Assembly (NCBI GenBank): GCA_025058225.1
Contig: JANXEE010000030.1
Location: 1 to 55,771 of the forward strand
DNA from: Candidatus Calditenuaceae archaeon
Lineage (GTDB): Archaea > Thermoproteota > Nitrososphaeria_A > Caldarchaeales > Calditenuaceae
Length of the DNA: 55,771 nucleotides
Direction: 5' to 3'
Shown: positions 47,031-55,771 of the stretch, in pieces
How the letters are laid out: the number at the start of each line of letters is the position of its first letter
Numbering within the stretch: the first letter of the stretch is position 1
The notes under the pieces: generated by a model
What the model was told of the DNA's origin: nothing
Databases searched by the model: none
Seen by the model: the letters and a program-made list of their open reading frames with translations, nothing else
Translations under genes and position numbers: made by a program

Positions 47031-47278
47031 GCCGTCTCGTCCCTCCTCTTCGTGAACATCAGGACGACCATGAGTAACGCCACCGCGCCCCCCGAATATG
47101 CCAGTATCTGGAAGAGCCCGACCAGATGTGCTCCCATGAGGATGAAGAGCAACCCTAGGGCGACCGTGAAGACGAGGAACCAGAGCGCGGTCCTCACGAG
47201 GCTTCGGGTCTCGATGGACATGATGGCGGAGAGCGTCGCGATCATCAGCAGCACAGCCTCCAGCAGTACAGCCTCCAT
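47027..47278 (-). CDS. NuoJ-like subunit, N-terminal half
   Basis: IMSIETRSLVRTALWFLVFTVALGLLFILMGAHLVGLFQILAYSGGAVALLMVVLMFTKR. Confidence 0.85.
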   Translation of the reverse strand: MEAVLLEAVLLMIATLSAIMSIETRSLVRTALWFLVFTVALGLLFILMGAHLVGLFQILAYSGGAVALLMVVLMFTKRRDETA

Positions 47279-47357
47279 CGCCGATTTCCACCCTTTGCTA
47301 CAATATAGGTCATTTTGTTACGGCCCACGGTGAAACCCATTAGCGTGCAGGACCGTC

Positions 47358-47879
47358 TTGAGGTGGATGAAGAGGTTCAACTTGATTGCCACGACGCTCA
47401 GAGGTCAGGAACCGTTGGGCGTCTCGAGCCTGGTGGGGGTGCTGGCGGAGCTCGGTGACCCTGAAGCTCAGGTCGAGATATCGAGGATCCAGGGAGTGCT
47501 GACCGCGAGCACAGAGCTGGACCCGTTCGAGGTCGTCGAGAGGACCAGGGAGATCGCGCAGAGGGAGCCGTGGAAGGTGAGCGGGCTGATGAGGCTGATA
47601 CCGGTCGAGAGGGCCGTCGAGACGAAGTTAGGGGCGATCGTGGAGGCCGTCGAGGAGCTGAAGGGCAGGATACCCCCGGACGCGACGTACAAGGTCGTCG
47701 TGGAGAAGAGGCACACGCAGCTCTCGAGCAGAGAGCTGATAGAGGCCGTCGCTTCTAGGGTGGAGAGGAGGGTGGACCTCGAGAACCCCTCGTGGATCGT
47801 GCTGATCGAGGTGCTCGGGGGCCTGACCGGCGTCTCGGTCCTCAGGCCGTCTCAGGTCCTGAGCCTGACGAAGCTCTGA
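47358..47879 (+). CDS. THUMP-domain (Tan1-like) protein
   Basis: Internal VVVEKRHTQLSSRELIEAVASRVERRVDLENPSWIVLIEVLGG. Confidence 0.8.
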   Translation: MRWMKRFNLIATTLRGQEPLGVSSLVGVLAELGDPEAQVEISRIQGVLTASTELDPFEVVERTREIAQREPWKVSGLMRLIPVERAVETKLGAIVEAVEELKGRIPPDATYKVVVEKRHTQLSSRELIEAVASRVERRVDLENPSWIVLIEVLGGLTGVSVLRPSQVLSLTKL

Positions 47880-48066
47880 AGCTGGCCCGCGAGTTCCAAC
47901 GGCGATCACCCGGGAAGGCCGCACGCGGAGGACGAAGTTCACGAACTCAGAGCTCCAGCGACACGTCAACCGTCGAGGCCGTCGACGGGGAGAACGCTTC
48001 TCCCTCGGGTGACCTTCGACTAGCTCAAGGCCCGCCGGCCGAATCTCTCCGCCCTCGACGAAGGCC

Positions 48067-48237
48067 TCAGTCCGTAGGGACAGTGGGTTTGCCCCCACCG
48101 TCGGACTCGAACCAGAGGCCGCCGCAGTTCGGGCACTTCTTCGCCCCGGTCAGAGGGTCGACGGTGACTATGACCCGCGCCCCGCAGTAGGGGCAGGGCT
48201 CCGTCCGGAGATAGGACAGAACGACCAATACTCCCAC
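48067..48237 (-). CDS. Small zinc-ribbon protein
   Basis: Hand translation VGVLVVLSYLRTEPCPYCGARVIVTVDPLTGAKKCPNCGGLWFESDGGGKPTVPTD* with two CxxC pairs; not in the ORF track in this frame. Confidence 0.6.
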   Translation of the reverse strand: MGVLVVLSYLRTEPCPYCGARVIVTVDPLTGAKKCPNCGGLWFESDGGGKPTVPTD

Positions 48238-48299
48238 CCGCGCCTCTGCGACGTGCAGGACTCAACAATAGGCTTTCCCGGGGCCGGTCAGCGGGAGAG

Positions 48300-48536
48300 T
48301 CACTTGATCTTCTCGGCCTCGCGCTCCGAGTCTAAGAGTATCAGGACGTCTCCGACCCTCACGGGCCCTTTCACGTTCCGCGTGAGGACCCTGCCCGTGT
48401 CCTTGCCCTCGAGGATCCTGACCCGCACCTGTGTCACGTCGCCGTAGACTCCGGTCCGTCCGACGACCTGCTCAACGACCGCGGGTACAGGCTCCTCGAC
48501 CTTAGCGGCAGCAGTTCCCTTCTCCTTCTGGCTCAA
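48300..48536 (-). CDS. rps28e: Ribosomal protein S28e
   Basis: [51 protein letters not shown]. Confidence 0.95.
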   Translation of the reverse strand: MSQKEKGTAAAKVEEPVPAVVEQVVGRTGVYGDVTQVRVRILEGKDTGRVLTRNVKGPVRVGDVLILLDSEREAEKIK

Positions 48537-48922
48537 GCTTTGCCCCTCACCTCACCGATCTTCTTGATGATCTCCTCGAGGTAACTTCTGCCCTCGCCGG
48601 GCTCAATAACGGCGACCGCGCTCGCCGGAACATCGAGACCCACGGCTCCACCGAGGTCCCTCTTGCTGGGAACGTAAACATAGGGCACACGCTTCTCGTC
48701 GCAGAGGATGGGGAGGAACGCGACGATCTCTGGCGGGTCGACGTCCTCAGCTATCACGACGAGCTTCGCGAGGCCCCTCTCGACGGCCCTCGTGACCTCG
48801 TTGATGCCCTTCTTCAGCTTCCCGGAGCTCCTCACCAGCTTCACCACCTCGAGCGTCGCGCTCGCCAGCTCCTTCGGCGTCTGGAACTTGACGTAGAACG
48901 CCTGACTCGGCACACCTATCAC
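48533..48922 (-). CDS. rpl7ae: Ribosomal protein L7Ae
   Basis: [60 protein letters not shown]. Confidence 0.97.
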   Translation of the reverse strand: MIGVPSQAFYVKFQTPKELASATLEVVKLVRSSGKLKKGINEVTRAVERGLAKLVVIAEDVDPPEIVAFLPILCDEKRVPYVYVPSKRDLGGAVGLDVPASAVAVIEPGEGRSYLEEIIKKIGEVRGKA

Positions 48923-49028
48923 CTCATCGCCGGACTGTTAATAGCAATTCGGATTGATATAAACCGGTATCTGCACTCTCACCGGACTGTTCCTTTCCTC
49001 TTTAATAGTTGAGGGTGGTCGTTACGTC

Positions 49029-50096
49029 GTGCGCGTTGAATTGGAGAAGCTCGCCCAGTTCGCGCCGCTAGTGACGGCCCTAAGCTGGGGGCTGAGCCTC
49101 GCGCTTCATCACCCGTTCGTCGGTTGGTCGATCTACAGCGACGTCGTCAGCTTCTGGGTGAGGGAGGAGCACCTGCAAGAGGGAAGGATTCCGTGCATCG
49201 AGTATTTCTTCGAGTACCCACCATCGGCCTGTTATCTGACGTACGCAGCTAGGTTAGTGGGCGGTAAGGACCTCATCGGATACTACCTGGCCTTCTCGCT
49301 GCTGAGCCTTCCAGCCTTTCTAGCGATCGGCTACGCGCTTCAGAGGATGTCGAGGGAGGTGAACCCGCTCGCCTTCGTCTTCGCGTTCTCACCTAGTCTA
49401 GCCGTTTACGGGATATACAACTTCGATCACTTCCTCGCCGCGCTGCTGGGCCTCTCAATAATCGCCTTGATCTCGGGGAGGTGGAAGCTGGCGAGCCTGC
49501 TTCTCGGCCTCTCGGTCTCGGTGAAGCTGATGACGGTGCTTCTGCTGCCGCTCTACCTGCTGGAGGGGAAGGGGCGAAGACTCGAGGTCTTCACGTGGTT
49601 CGTGGTGGGCGCTGGCATACCCACACTCCCGGTCCTGCTGCTCAACCCCCCGTGGTTTCTGGAGTTCGTACGGTATCTCGGAGGTTGGGGGCTTGAGAAC
49701 GCTTGGTACATCTGGATCTTTCAAGATCCCTTCTCACCCACGGCAAAGGTCTTCGGTGTCATGCTGCTGGTCCCGTTGCTGTTGCGAAGCTACACTGCAG
49801 CGCTTCCGATAGGGCCCAGATCGTTTCTGACAGTTTCCAGTTGGTTGCTGACTACATATATTTTCACACCCCAGATGTTGCTTTGGCTGATACCGCTCAT
49901 GCCGTTCTCCATCGTTACGATTTACCTTTGGCCCATTATGGACATCGCTAACGTGTATATTATACTTACGTGGTTTACAACAAATAATCCTACACACCCA
50001 TGGACCTTGCCTCAGACCATGTCGCTAATAAGGGCCGTTGCTCTCGCATTTACGTACTTTTTTGCCCTGAAAACACGATTCAAAAATCTCTCTTGA
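49029..50096 (+). CDS. Multi-pass membrane glycosyltransferase-like protein (GT87-like)
   Basis: Many TM helices; SDVVSFW...GRIPCIEYFFEYPPSACYLTYAAR. Confidence 0.65.
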   Translation: MRVELEKLAQFAPLVTALSWGLSLALHHPFVGWSIYSDVVSFWVREEHLQEGRIPCIEYFFEYPPSACYLTYAARLVGGKDLIGYYLAFSLLSLPAFLAIGYALQRMSREVNPLAFVFAFSPSLAVYGIYNFDHFLAALLGLSIIALISGRWKLASLLLGLSVSVKLMTVLLLPLYLLEGKGRRLEVFTWFVVGAGIPTLPVLLLNPPWFLEFVRYLGGWGLENAWYIWIFQDPFSPTAKVFGVMLLVPLLLRSYTAALPIGPRSFLTVSSWLLTTYIFTPQMLLWLIPLMPFSIVTIYLWPIMDIANVYIILTWFTTNNPTHPWTLPQTMSLIRAVALAFTYFFALKTRFKNLS

Positions 50097-50149
50097 CTTA
50101 AATTTCGCCGAACTTTGTACAAGGAAAAGCTGACGATTCATCGATCAAC

Positions 50150-50788
50150 TTACAATTTGTTCGAGATCTTCTTACACAGTACCACGAGGATGCAACCAAA
50201 ATTTGTCGTACGATGCTCTACGATCATAAAGTACTTCTTTAACATCGATAACAGTTGATCAGCAGAATTAAATTTGTATAGATGAGCTTCTCGCCATATG
50301 GCTCCATAAGTCCTTGTCCAGATCCACCAGATAATACGGAACAGGGGGGTTTCAAGAGGAACGACGACTAGTAGTAGCCCCTCGTCATTCAATAGTCGAG
50401 CTACATTCTGTAATACCTTTTCGGGGTTCTGTACGTGTTCTAGGCTCTCTATGAGTAGAATTGTGTTGAATCTCCGATTATCTAAAATCTCATCAAGATT
50501 TTCCTCTATGTTATGATGATAAACCTTGTTAAGTCGTTTTTTAGCGAATTCGAGCATTTTTGTGTCAATATCGACACCGTGAATTTCTAAATGATCGCCA
50601 AGTATTAGACGTGACCTAACACCATCACCACACCCCAAGTCAAGCACAGGTTCACGAACGTTGTGCTCTTTCAAGACACTTCTGGTAACCTTGATGATGT
50701 TACTGTGCCAGTATTCGCTGGGAAAACGGGTGGTGGAAATCTCGTAGTAACTTTTATAGGAATTCCTTGCCATTACCTCCATCACCAC
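50150..50788 (-). CDS. Class I SAM-dependent methyltransferase
   Basis: VLDLGCGDGVRSRLILGDHLEIHGVDIDTKMLEFAKKR; TILLIESLEHVQNPEKVLQNVARLL. Confidence 0.9.
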   Translation of the reverse strand: MVMEVMARNSYKSYYEISTTRFPSEYWHSNIIKVTRSVLKEHNVREPVLDLGCGDGVRSRLILGDHLEIHGVDIDTKMLEFAKKRLNKVYHHNIEENLDEILDNRRFNTILLIESLEHVQNPEKVLQNVARLLNDEGLLLVVVPLETPLFRIIWWIWTRTYGAIWREAHLYKFNSADQLLSMLKKYFMIVEHRTTNFGCILVVLCKKISNKL

Positions 50789-50837
50789 GAGATGTCATGC
50801 TATAGGTTTTTGCGTCCACGATAGGCGGTACCACAGT

Positions 50838-52223
50838 TCACCGGTAGGGCATCACGCCCCACCTCATCATCGGGACGAAGTTCAGCATCAACAACGAAAC
50901 GTGGAATATTCCCCTGAGGTAGTCGTCGATCCTGAGGTTCTCGTTCGGTGCGTGGTACTTGGAGTCCCGCCTGCTGACCCCTGCCAGCACGCAAGGCTGG
51001 CCTAGAACCTCTGTGAAGAGATACATGGGTCCCGAGCCCTGCATCGAGGGAAGGACGACCGGTTCCTTCTCGAAGGCGACCTTGGCAGTCCGAGTGACCG
51101 CCTCGGCGAACGGCGATTCCGGCGCGGTCCTGGCCGCAGGGTAAGAGCCCCCGAGCTGTCTTACCTCTATGTCGCCATAGCCCCCGGCCCTCAGCGCCCT
51201 CCTAACCGACTCGATGACCTTCTCGGGCCTCATCCGTGGAACGAGTCGAACGTCGACCTTCGCGAAGGCCTCGGAGGGCAGAACGGTCTTCGAGCCCTTA
51301 CCGGTGTACCCTGAGTGAATCCCGCAGACGTTTACCACGGGCATCATGGTTAACCTCTTCAGCGCCTCCCTGACGTCACCTCTGACCGTCGGGATGAGCT
51401 CGCCCGCGCCCTCCTCTATCTCCCTGAAGTCGTAGTCGGACTCCTCGATCAGCTTCAGGAACTTCGGGTCTAGGTCGATGTCCTCGTTGAACTCCGCCAG
51501 CTTCGGGGAACCGGCGACGTCGGCTATCAGGCTCAGGGCACCCATCAGCCTCCAAGCTGGGTTAACCGAGACCGCTCCCCATGAAGAGTGGAGGTCTCCT
51601 CCCCGACGCCTCGCGACCAGTTCCAAGTAGACGAGGCCCTTCACGCCCAGCGCGATCACCGGCCTGTCCCTGTCATCGATGTAGCTCATCTCCCACAGAC
51701 ACGCGTCCGCCTCCAGCAGGTAGCCGTGACTCCTCACGAGGTTCGGTAGGTTCGGGCTTCCGATCTCCTCCTCACCCTCCGCGAGGAACTTGACGTTCAC
51801 CGGGAGCTCTCCCGCGACCTCCCTGACCGCCTCCACGGCGCAGAGCCTAGCGACGAGGTTGCCTTTGTTGTCGGCTGCACCCCTCGCGAAGACGCGGCCC
51901 GTCCTTACGGACGGTGAAAACGGAGGGCTCTCCCAGAGCTCCAGGGGATCGGGGGGCTGGACATCGTAGTGGTTGTAGAAGAGAACGGTCCCGTGCCTTT
52001 CCTCTCTGACCTCGCCGAAGACGGCCGGGTAGCCACCGGTGCTGAGCGTCTCGGTCCTCAGGCCCACCTCGTCCATGAGCTCCCTTGTGACAGAGGAAGC
52101 CTCTTCGATCCCCTCACCGGTCGCGGAGACCCCGCTCTTCTCGAGGAGCCTCTTGAGCCTGCTGACGTAAACCTCTTCGTCCTCTTTTATCCTTCTCCAT
52201 AATCTCTCAACCAGTTCATGCAC
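50838..52223 (-). CDS. M20-family dipeptidase
   Basis: TVLFYNHYDVQPPDPLELWESPPFSPSVRTGRVFARGAADNKGNL, FLAEGEEEIGS. Confidence 0.94.
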   Translation of the reverse strand: MHELVERLWRRIKEDEEVYVSRLKRLLEKSGVSATGEGIEEASSVTRELMDEVGLRTETLSTGGYPAVFGEVREERHGTVLFYNHYDVQPPDPLELWESPPFSPSVRTGRVFARGAADNKGNLVARLCAVEAVREVAGELPVNVKFLAEGEEEIGSPNLPNLVRSHGYLLEADACLWEMSYIDDRDRPVIALGVKGLVYLELVARRRGGDLHSSWGAVSVNPAWRLMGALSLIADVAGSPKLAEFNEDIDLDPKFLKLIEESDYDFREIEEGAGELIPTVRGDVREALKRLTMMPVVNVCGIHSGYTGKGSKTVLPSEAFAKVDVRLVPRMRPEKVIESVRRALRAGGYGDIEVRQLGGSYPAARTAPESPFAEAVTRTAKVAFEKEPVVLPSMQGSGPMYLFTEVLGQPCVLAGVSRRDSKYHAPNENLRIDDYLRGIFHVSLLMLNFVPMMRWGVMPYR

Positions 52224-52625
52224 GGATGACAGAGGTTCACGCGAGAGATAAGGGTTGTTAATGTCTGAGACGGTCTACAAAAGCGACCATACCCGGCAAG
52301 CAAAAACCCAGACGCCTCTTTACCTGTGACCCACGGTTTTGTCTATAACACGCCCTTCAACAGAAGACGCGGCGCGATTGCCGGTGTATTGTGTGATCGC
52401 CAACGTCGTCGTATGAAAGAGTCTGGTGAGATGCCGTCGCGTAGTTACTCTGCGCCTTAGCCTCCGGATCGTTCTGCTTCGAGAGCTTGTGATCACCGTT
52501 AGTGGACTCATCGGAAGAGCCCCAATTTACCAGCTCCGAACGTCTGGAGCTGAGCCTCGTATGCTGAGTAAGCACGTGAGCTATTTTAATGCCAACGGTA
52601 ACGAACGAAGTTAGGTGAAACAGTC

Positions 52626-54167
52626 ATGGCCTCCACAGTCCAAATATCCTCCACCGTGGATCATCTGCCGGGGGAGTCGAATCATAACGGAGGCCTCAGG
52701 GTTGTGGTCGTGGGGGCGGGGTTCGGCGGGCTCGCCGCTGCGGCGCTCCTAGCCAAGGACGGTCATGAGGTCACGGTTATCGAGAGGAACGATCAGGTGG
52801 GTGGTAGAGCGGGATCGTTCAGCAGAGACGGTTTCAACTTCGACACAGGCCCGACATGGTATCTCATGCCCGAAGTATTCGATGCGTTTTTCGAGCAGTT
52901 CGGCAGGCGAACTGAGGACTTCTACCGACTCCAGAGACTCAACCCCAGCTACCGGGTCTTCTTCGATGACGGTGGCGTCGTGGACATCAGCTCTGACCTC
53001 GAGGAAGTATACAGGCTGTTCGACGACCTGGAGAGGAACGGCGGGGCGAAGTTACGAGAATTCCTGAGGAAGAGCAAGGAGCTTTACGACAGCATCAGAA
53101 AGACCCTCTACCTCGATCTAGACTCCCCTTTCAGCGTCTTCAACCGGGAGGTGCTCTCGCAGGGCATAAAGGTCAACATCTTCGAATCTGTCGACAGTTA
53201 CGTCAGGAGACATTTCGAGAGCGATAAAGCCCGCAAGCTGCTGCTCTACTCGATAGGGTTCATCGGCACACCGCCCTCAAAGGCACCGTCGTTTTACGCC
53301 ATCCTCAACTACGTGAAGCTCGTCCAAGGAGTGTACTATCCGGAAGGTGGTATCAGGCGCGTCGTTGGAGCGGTCTACCGTCTCGCGCGAGAGCACGGCG
53401 TCGAGTTCCTTTTTGGCCGCGAAGTCAACAGGCTGGAAGTCTCCAACGGAAAGATTCGAAGGATACACGCGGATGGATTATCCCTCGAGCCCGATGTGGT
53501 CGTAATGAACGCTGATTACGCCCACGTCGAGACGAAACTCCTCGAGCCGCAGTACCGGACTTACGACTCTAACTACTGGAGGACAAGGACTTTCACTCCC
53601 TCGGCTCTGATAGCTTTTATCGGGCTCAACGGTAAACTAGAGTCTCTGGTCAATCACAACGTCGTTTTAGAGCGTGACTGGAGCGAGAACTTCTCTCAAA
53701 TTTTTAATCCTAAAATGATCAGATGGCCGGAATACACTTCCTATTACGTTCATGTACCGTCGAAGAATGACAGCTCCGCCGCACCAGCGGAGGGGGAGGC
53801 GGTCTTCCTTCTCATACCGATACCCACGGGGCTTGAGGACAATGACGCAGAACGCGAACGGCTGTACACCAATGTCCTTAGAGACCTAGAGAGGAAGACG
53901 GGAGAGGAGATCGAGGAGAGGGTCGTTCTGAAAAGGCTCTTCAGCATAAGGGACTTCGTCAATCGCTTCAACTCCTTCAGAGGGTCAGCTCTGGGCCTAG
54001 CACACACGCTGAGACAGACTGCTTTCTGGAGGCCCAGACACAGGAGCAGCAAGGTCAAGAACCTCTACTATACAGGCCAGTACACCCATCCTGGAATCGG
54101 TCTTCCTATGGTCCTGATATCTGCTGAAATCGTCCGTAGAAAGATCGCGAAGGAGGTGGTGAAGTAG
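52626..54167 (+). CDS. crtI: Phytoene desaturase-type carotenoid oxidoreductase
   Basis: VVVGAGFGGLAAAALLAKDGHEVTVIERNDQVGGRAGSFSRDGFNFDTGPTWYLMPE; YTGQYTHPGIGLPMVLISAEIV. Confidence 0.95.
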   Translation: MASTVQISSTVDHLPGESNHNGGLRVVVVGAGFGGLAAAALLAKDGHEVTVIERNDQVGGRAGSFSRDGFNFDTGPTWYLMPEVFDAFFEQFGRRTEDFYRLQRLNPSYRVFFDDGGVVDISSDLEEVYRLFDDLERNGGAKLREFLRKSKELYDSIRKTLYLDLDSPFSVFNREVLSQGIKVNIFESVDSYVRRHFESDKARKLLLYSIGFIGTPPSKAPSFYAILNYVKLVQGVYYPEGGIRRVVGAVYRLAREHGVEFLFGREVNRLEVSNGKIRRIHADGLSLEPDVVVMNADYAHVETKLLEPQYRTYDSNYWRTRTFTPSALIAFIGLNGKLESLVNHNVVLERDWSENFSQIFNPKMIRWPEYTSYYVHVPSKNDSSAAPAEGEAVFLLIPIPTGLEDNDAERERLYTNVLRDLERKTGEEIEERVVLKRLFSIRDFVNRFNSFRGSALGLAHTLRQTAFWRPRHRSSKVKNLYYTGQYTHPGIGLPMVLISAEIVRRKIAKEVVK

Positions 54168-55052
54168 ATGATACCCCGTGAGGACGTACAAGTTGACCCC
54201 GCGATCTTCAAGCTGTTCAAACGCGGTAGCATGACTTACTTCAACAGCACGCTCTTCTTTCCCAACGAGGTCAGAAGGGACGTCTTCAGGCTCTACGCCT
54301 TCTTGAGGAAGGCCGACAACTTCGTCGATAGCGTTCCCCAGGACGCCGAGGGTTTCTACGCCTTCAGGCGCGAGTACGAGAGGGCCGCGCGGGGTCACGA
54401 TACCTCCGACGTGGTGATCAGGGAGTTCATCGCCCTCTCACGTGAGCGAGACTTCGACGAGCGCTGGATCGAGGCGTTTCTCGATTCCATGGAGGCAGAC
54501 CTCTACAAGAGGGTCTACAACACAATAGACGAGTTACTCGTATACGTATACGGCTCTGCGGAGGTCGTGGGACTTTTCATGGCTAGAATTTTGGGGCTGA
54601 GTGAGGAGTCATTCATCTACGCACGGTTTCTCGGAAGGGCCATGCAGTACATCAACTTCATCAGGGACATTCAGGAGGACCTAGAACTGGGAAGGCAGTA
54701 CCTTCCGATGGAGGAGATGAGGAGGTACGGCATCAGCAGTCTAGAACCGACAGAGGCCCTCGAAAAGCGTGATGGGTTCACGCGATTCATACGCGACCAG
54801 ATTAGAAGGTACTTGATCTGGCAGAAGTTCGCGGAGGAGGGCTATAGTTACATTCCTTACAGATACCTTATCCCGATAAAAACGGCTGCCGACATGTATA
54901 AACTGACCGCTAGAATAATTTACAGTAATCCGACTATAGTATACGTAAGAAAGGTGAAACCCAAAAAGACCCAGATATTCTCTAGGGCCTACACGAATCT
55001 AGTCTGCGCAATACGATACGTGGTTCCTGGGGGTAACCTAGCTTGCGGCTGA
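54168..55052 (+). CDS. crtB: Phytoene synthase
   Basis: LRKADNFVDSVP, YVYGSAEVVGLFMARILG, ARFLGRAMQYINFIRDIQEDLELGRQYLP. Confidence 0.95.
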   Translation: MIPREDVQVDPAIFKLFKRGSMTYFNSTLFFPNEVRRDVFRLYAFLRKADNFVDSVPQDAEGFYAFRREYERAARGHDTSDVVIREFIALSRERDFDERWIEAFLDSMEADLYKRVYNTIDELLVYVYGSAEVVGLFMARILGLSEESFIYARFLGRAMQYINFIRDIQEDLELGRQYLPMEEMRRYGISSLEPTEALEKRDGFTRFIRDQIRRYLIWQKFAEEGYSYIPYRYLIPIKTAADMYKLTARIIYSNPTIVYVRKVKPKKTQIFSRAYTNLVCAIRYVVPGGNLACG

Positions 55053-55063
55053 CCGAAGCCGTA

Positions 55064-55771
55064 ATGGAGCTTCTGAAGGTATCGCGTTTCAGGTTCTGGA
55101 TTTACGCTGCAGGGCCCTATGTCATCGGATACACACTCGGCGCGTCGGGCTTCAACGACTTCCTCAGACCCGAGTATTACATTTACCTGATCTACTTCTT
55201 TCTGCCAGCGAACGTTCTGATATACGGCATAAACGATTACTTCGACGTCCAGACCGATCTTTTGAACCCCAAGAAGGACGAGAGGGAGATCAGGGCGGTG
55301 GGGGCCTTGAGGACCAGGCTGAAGTGGATGCTTGTGGCAGTGATCGCCTTGAGTCTAGCCTTGATGGTGTTTCAGGACAACTTGGCAAGGCTGTTCTTCG
55401 GCGGTTTCCTCTTCCTAACGGTCTTCTACAGCGCTCCCCCTCTCCGGTTCAAGAGCAAGCCCTTCATAGACTTCGCCTCGAACTACCTTTACATCATGCC
55501 CGGAGTGTTCGGACACTACATTGCCTCGGGCAGAGTTCCTGAGCCAGCTATACTGGTCGCGGCGTTCCTTCACATAGCCGCGATGCACGTCTTCTCAGCG
55601 ATACCGGACATCGAGTTCGATAAGAGATCAGGCATAATCACGACGCCCGTACTCATAGGGAAGGGCCCGGCTCTGGTTCTGGTTGCCTTCTTCTGGGCAG
55701 GGCTCGCGTACTTCGCGATCACCCTCACGGGCTTTCACCCGCTGAGCTTCCTCTCGGTGATCTACGTGCTG
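55064..55771 (+). CDS. UbiA-family prenyltransferase, lycopene elongase-like, truncated by window edge
   Basis: Hand translation ...ANVLIYGINDYFDVQTDLLNPKKDERE...FSAIPDIEFDKRSGIITTPVLIGKG; open through window end, so absent from the ORF track. Confidence 0.85.
   Translation, partial: MELLKVSRFRFWIYAAGPYVIGYTLGASGFNDFLRPEYYIYLIYFFLPANVLIYGINDYFDVQTDLLNPKKDEREIRAVGALRTRLKWMLVAVIALSLALMVFQDNLARLFFGGFLFLTVFYSAPPLRFKSKPFIDFASNYLYIMPGVFGHYIASGRVPEPAILVAAFLHIAAMHVFSAIPDIEFDKRSGIITTPVLIGKGPALVLVAFFWAGLAYFAITLTGFHPLSFLSVIYVL

Noticed and set aside
48020-48268. 82-aa ORF 48020-48268
   Set aside because: Wrong frame; the overlapping 48067-48237 frame gives a two-CxxC zinc ribbon instead.

Overview
The window is 55.8 kb of GC-rich archaeal chromosome. 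The archaeal assignment rests on KEOPS Pcc1/Kae1/Bud32, Cbf5, Alba, S28e, L7Ae and an L3-L4-L23-L2 cluster. It opens inside a CRISPR array of 23 identical 24-bp repeats. A 24th perfect repeat lies 1,033 bp further on, and the DNA between them is a cut-out piece of a viral head-morphogenesis operon (Mu F / SPP1 gp7-like minor head protein). The rest is mostly ordinary metabolic and informational genes, tRNA-Thr(TGT) and a tRNA-Gly(CCC) with an odd anticodon loop, a HEPN-MNT pair, a copper operon (two-domain multicopper oxidase, plastocyanin, NosL-thioredoxin fusion, CcdA), and a crtI-crtB-ubiA carotenoid cluster running off the right edge. The two strongest discoveries are: (1) a 22-nt bulge-helix-bulge intron in cbf5 (26071-26092) whose predicted splicing exactly restores the frame and the catalytic GTLDP motif; (2) the giant spacer-like viral insert bounded precisely by CRISPR repeats. 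All calls come from reading the sequence by eye; no database search or folding software was run.
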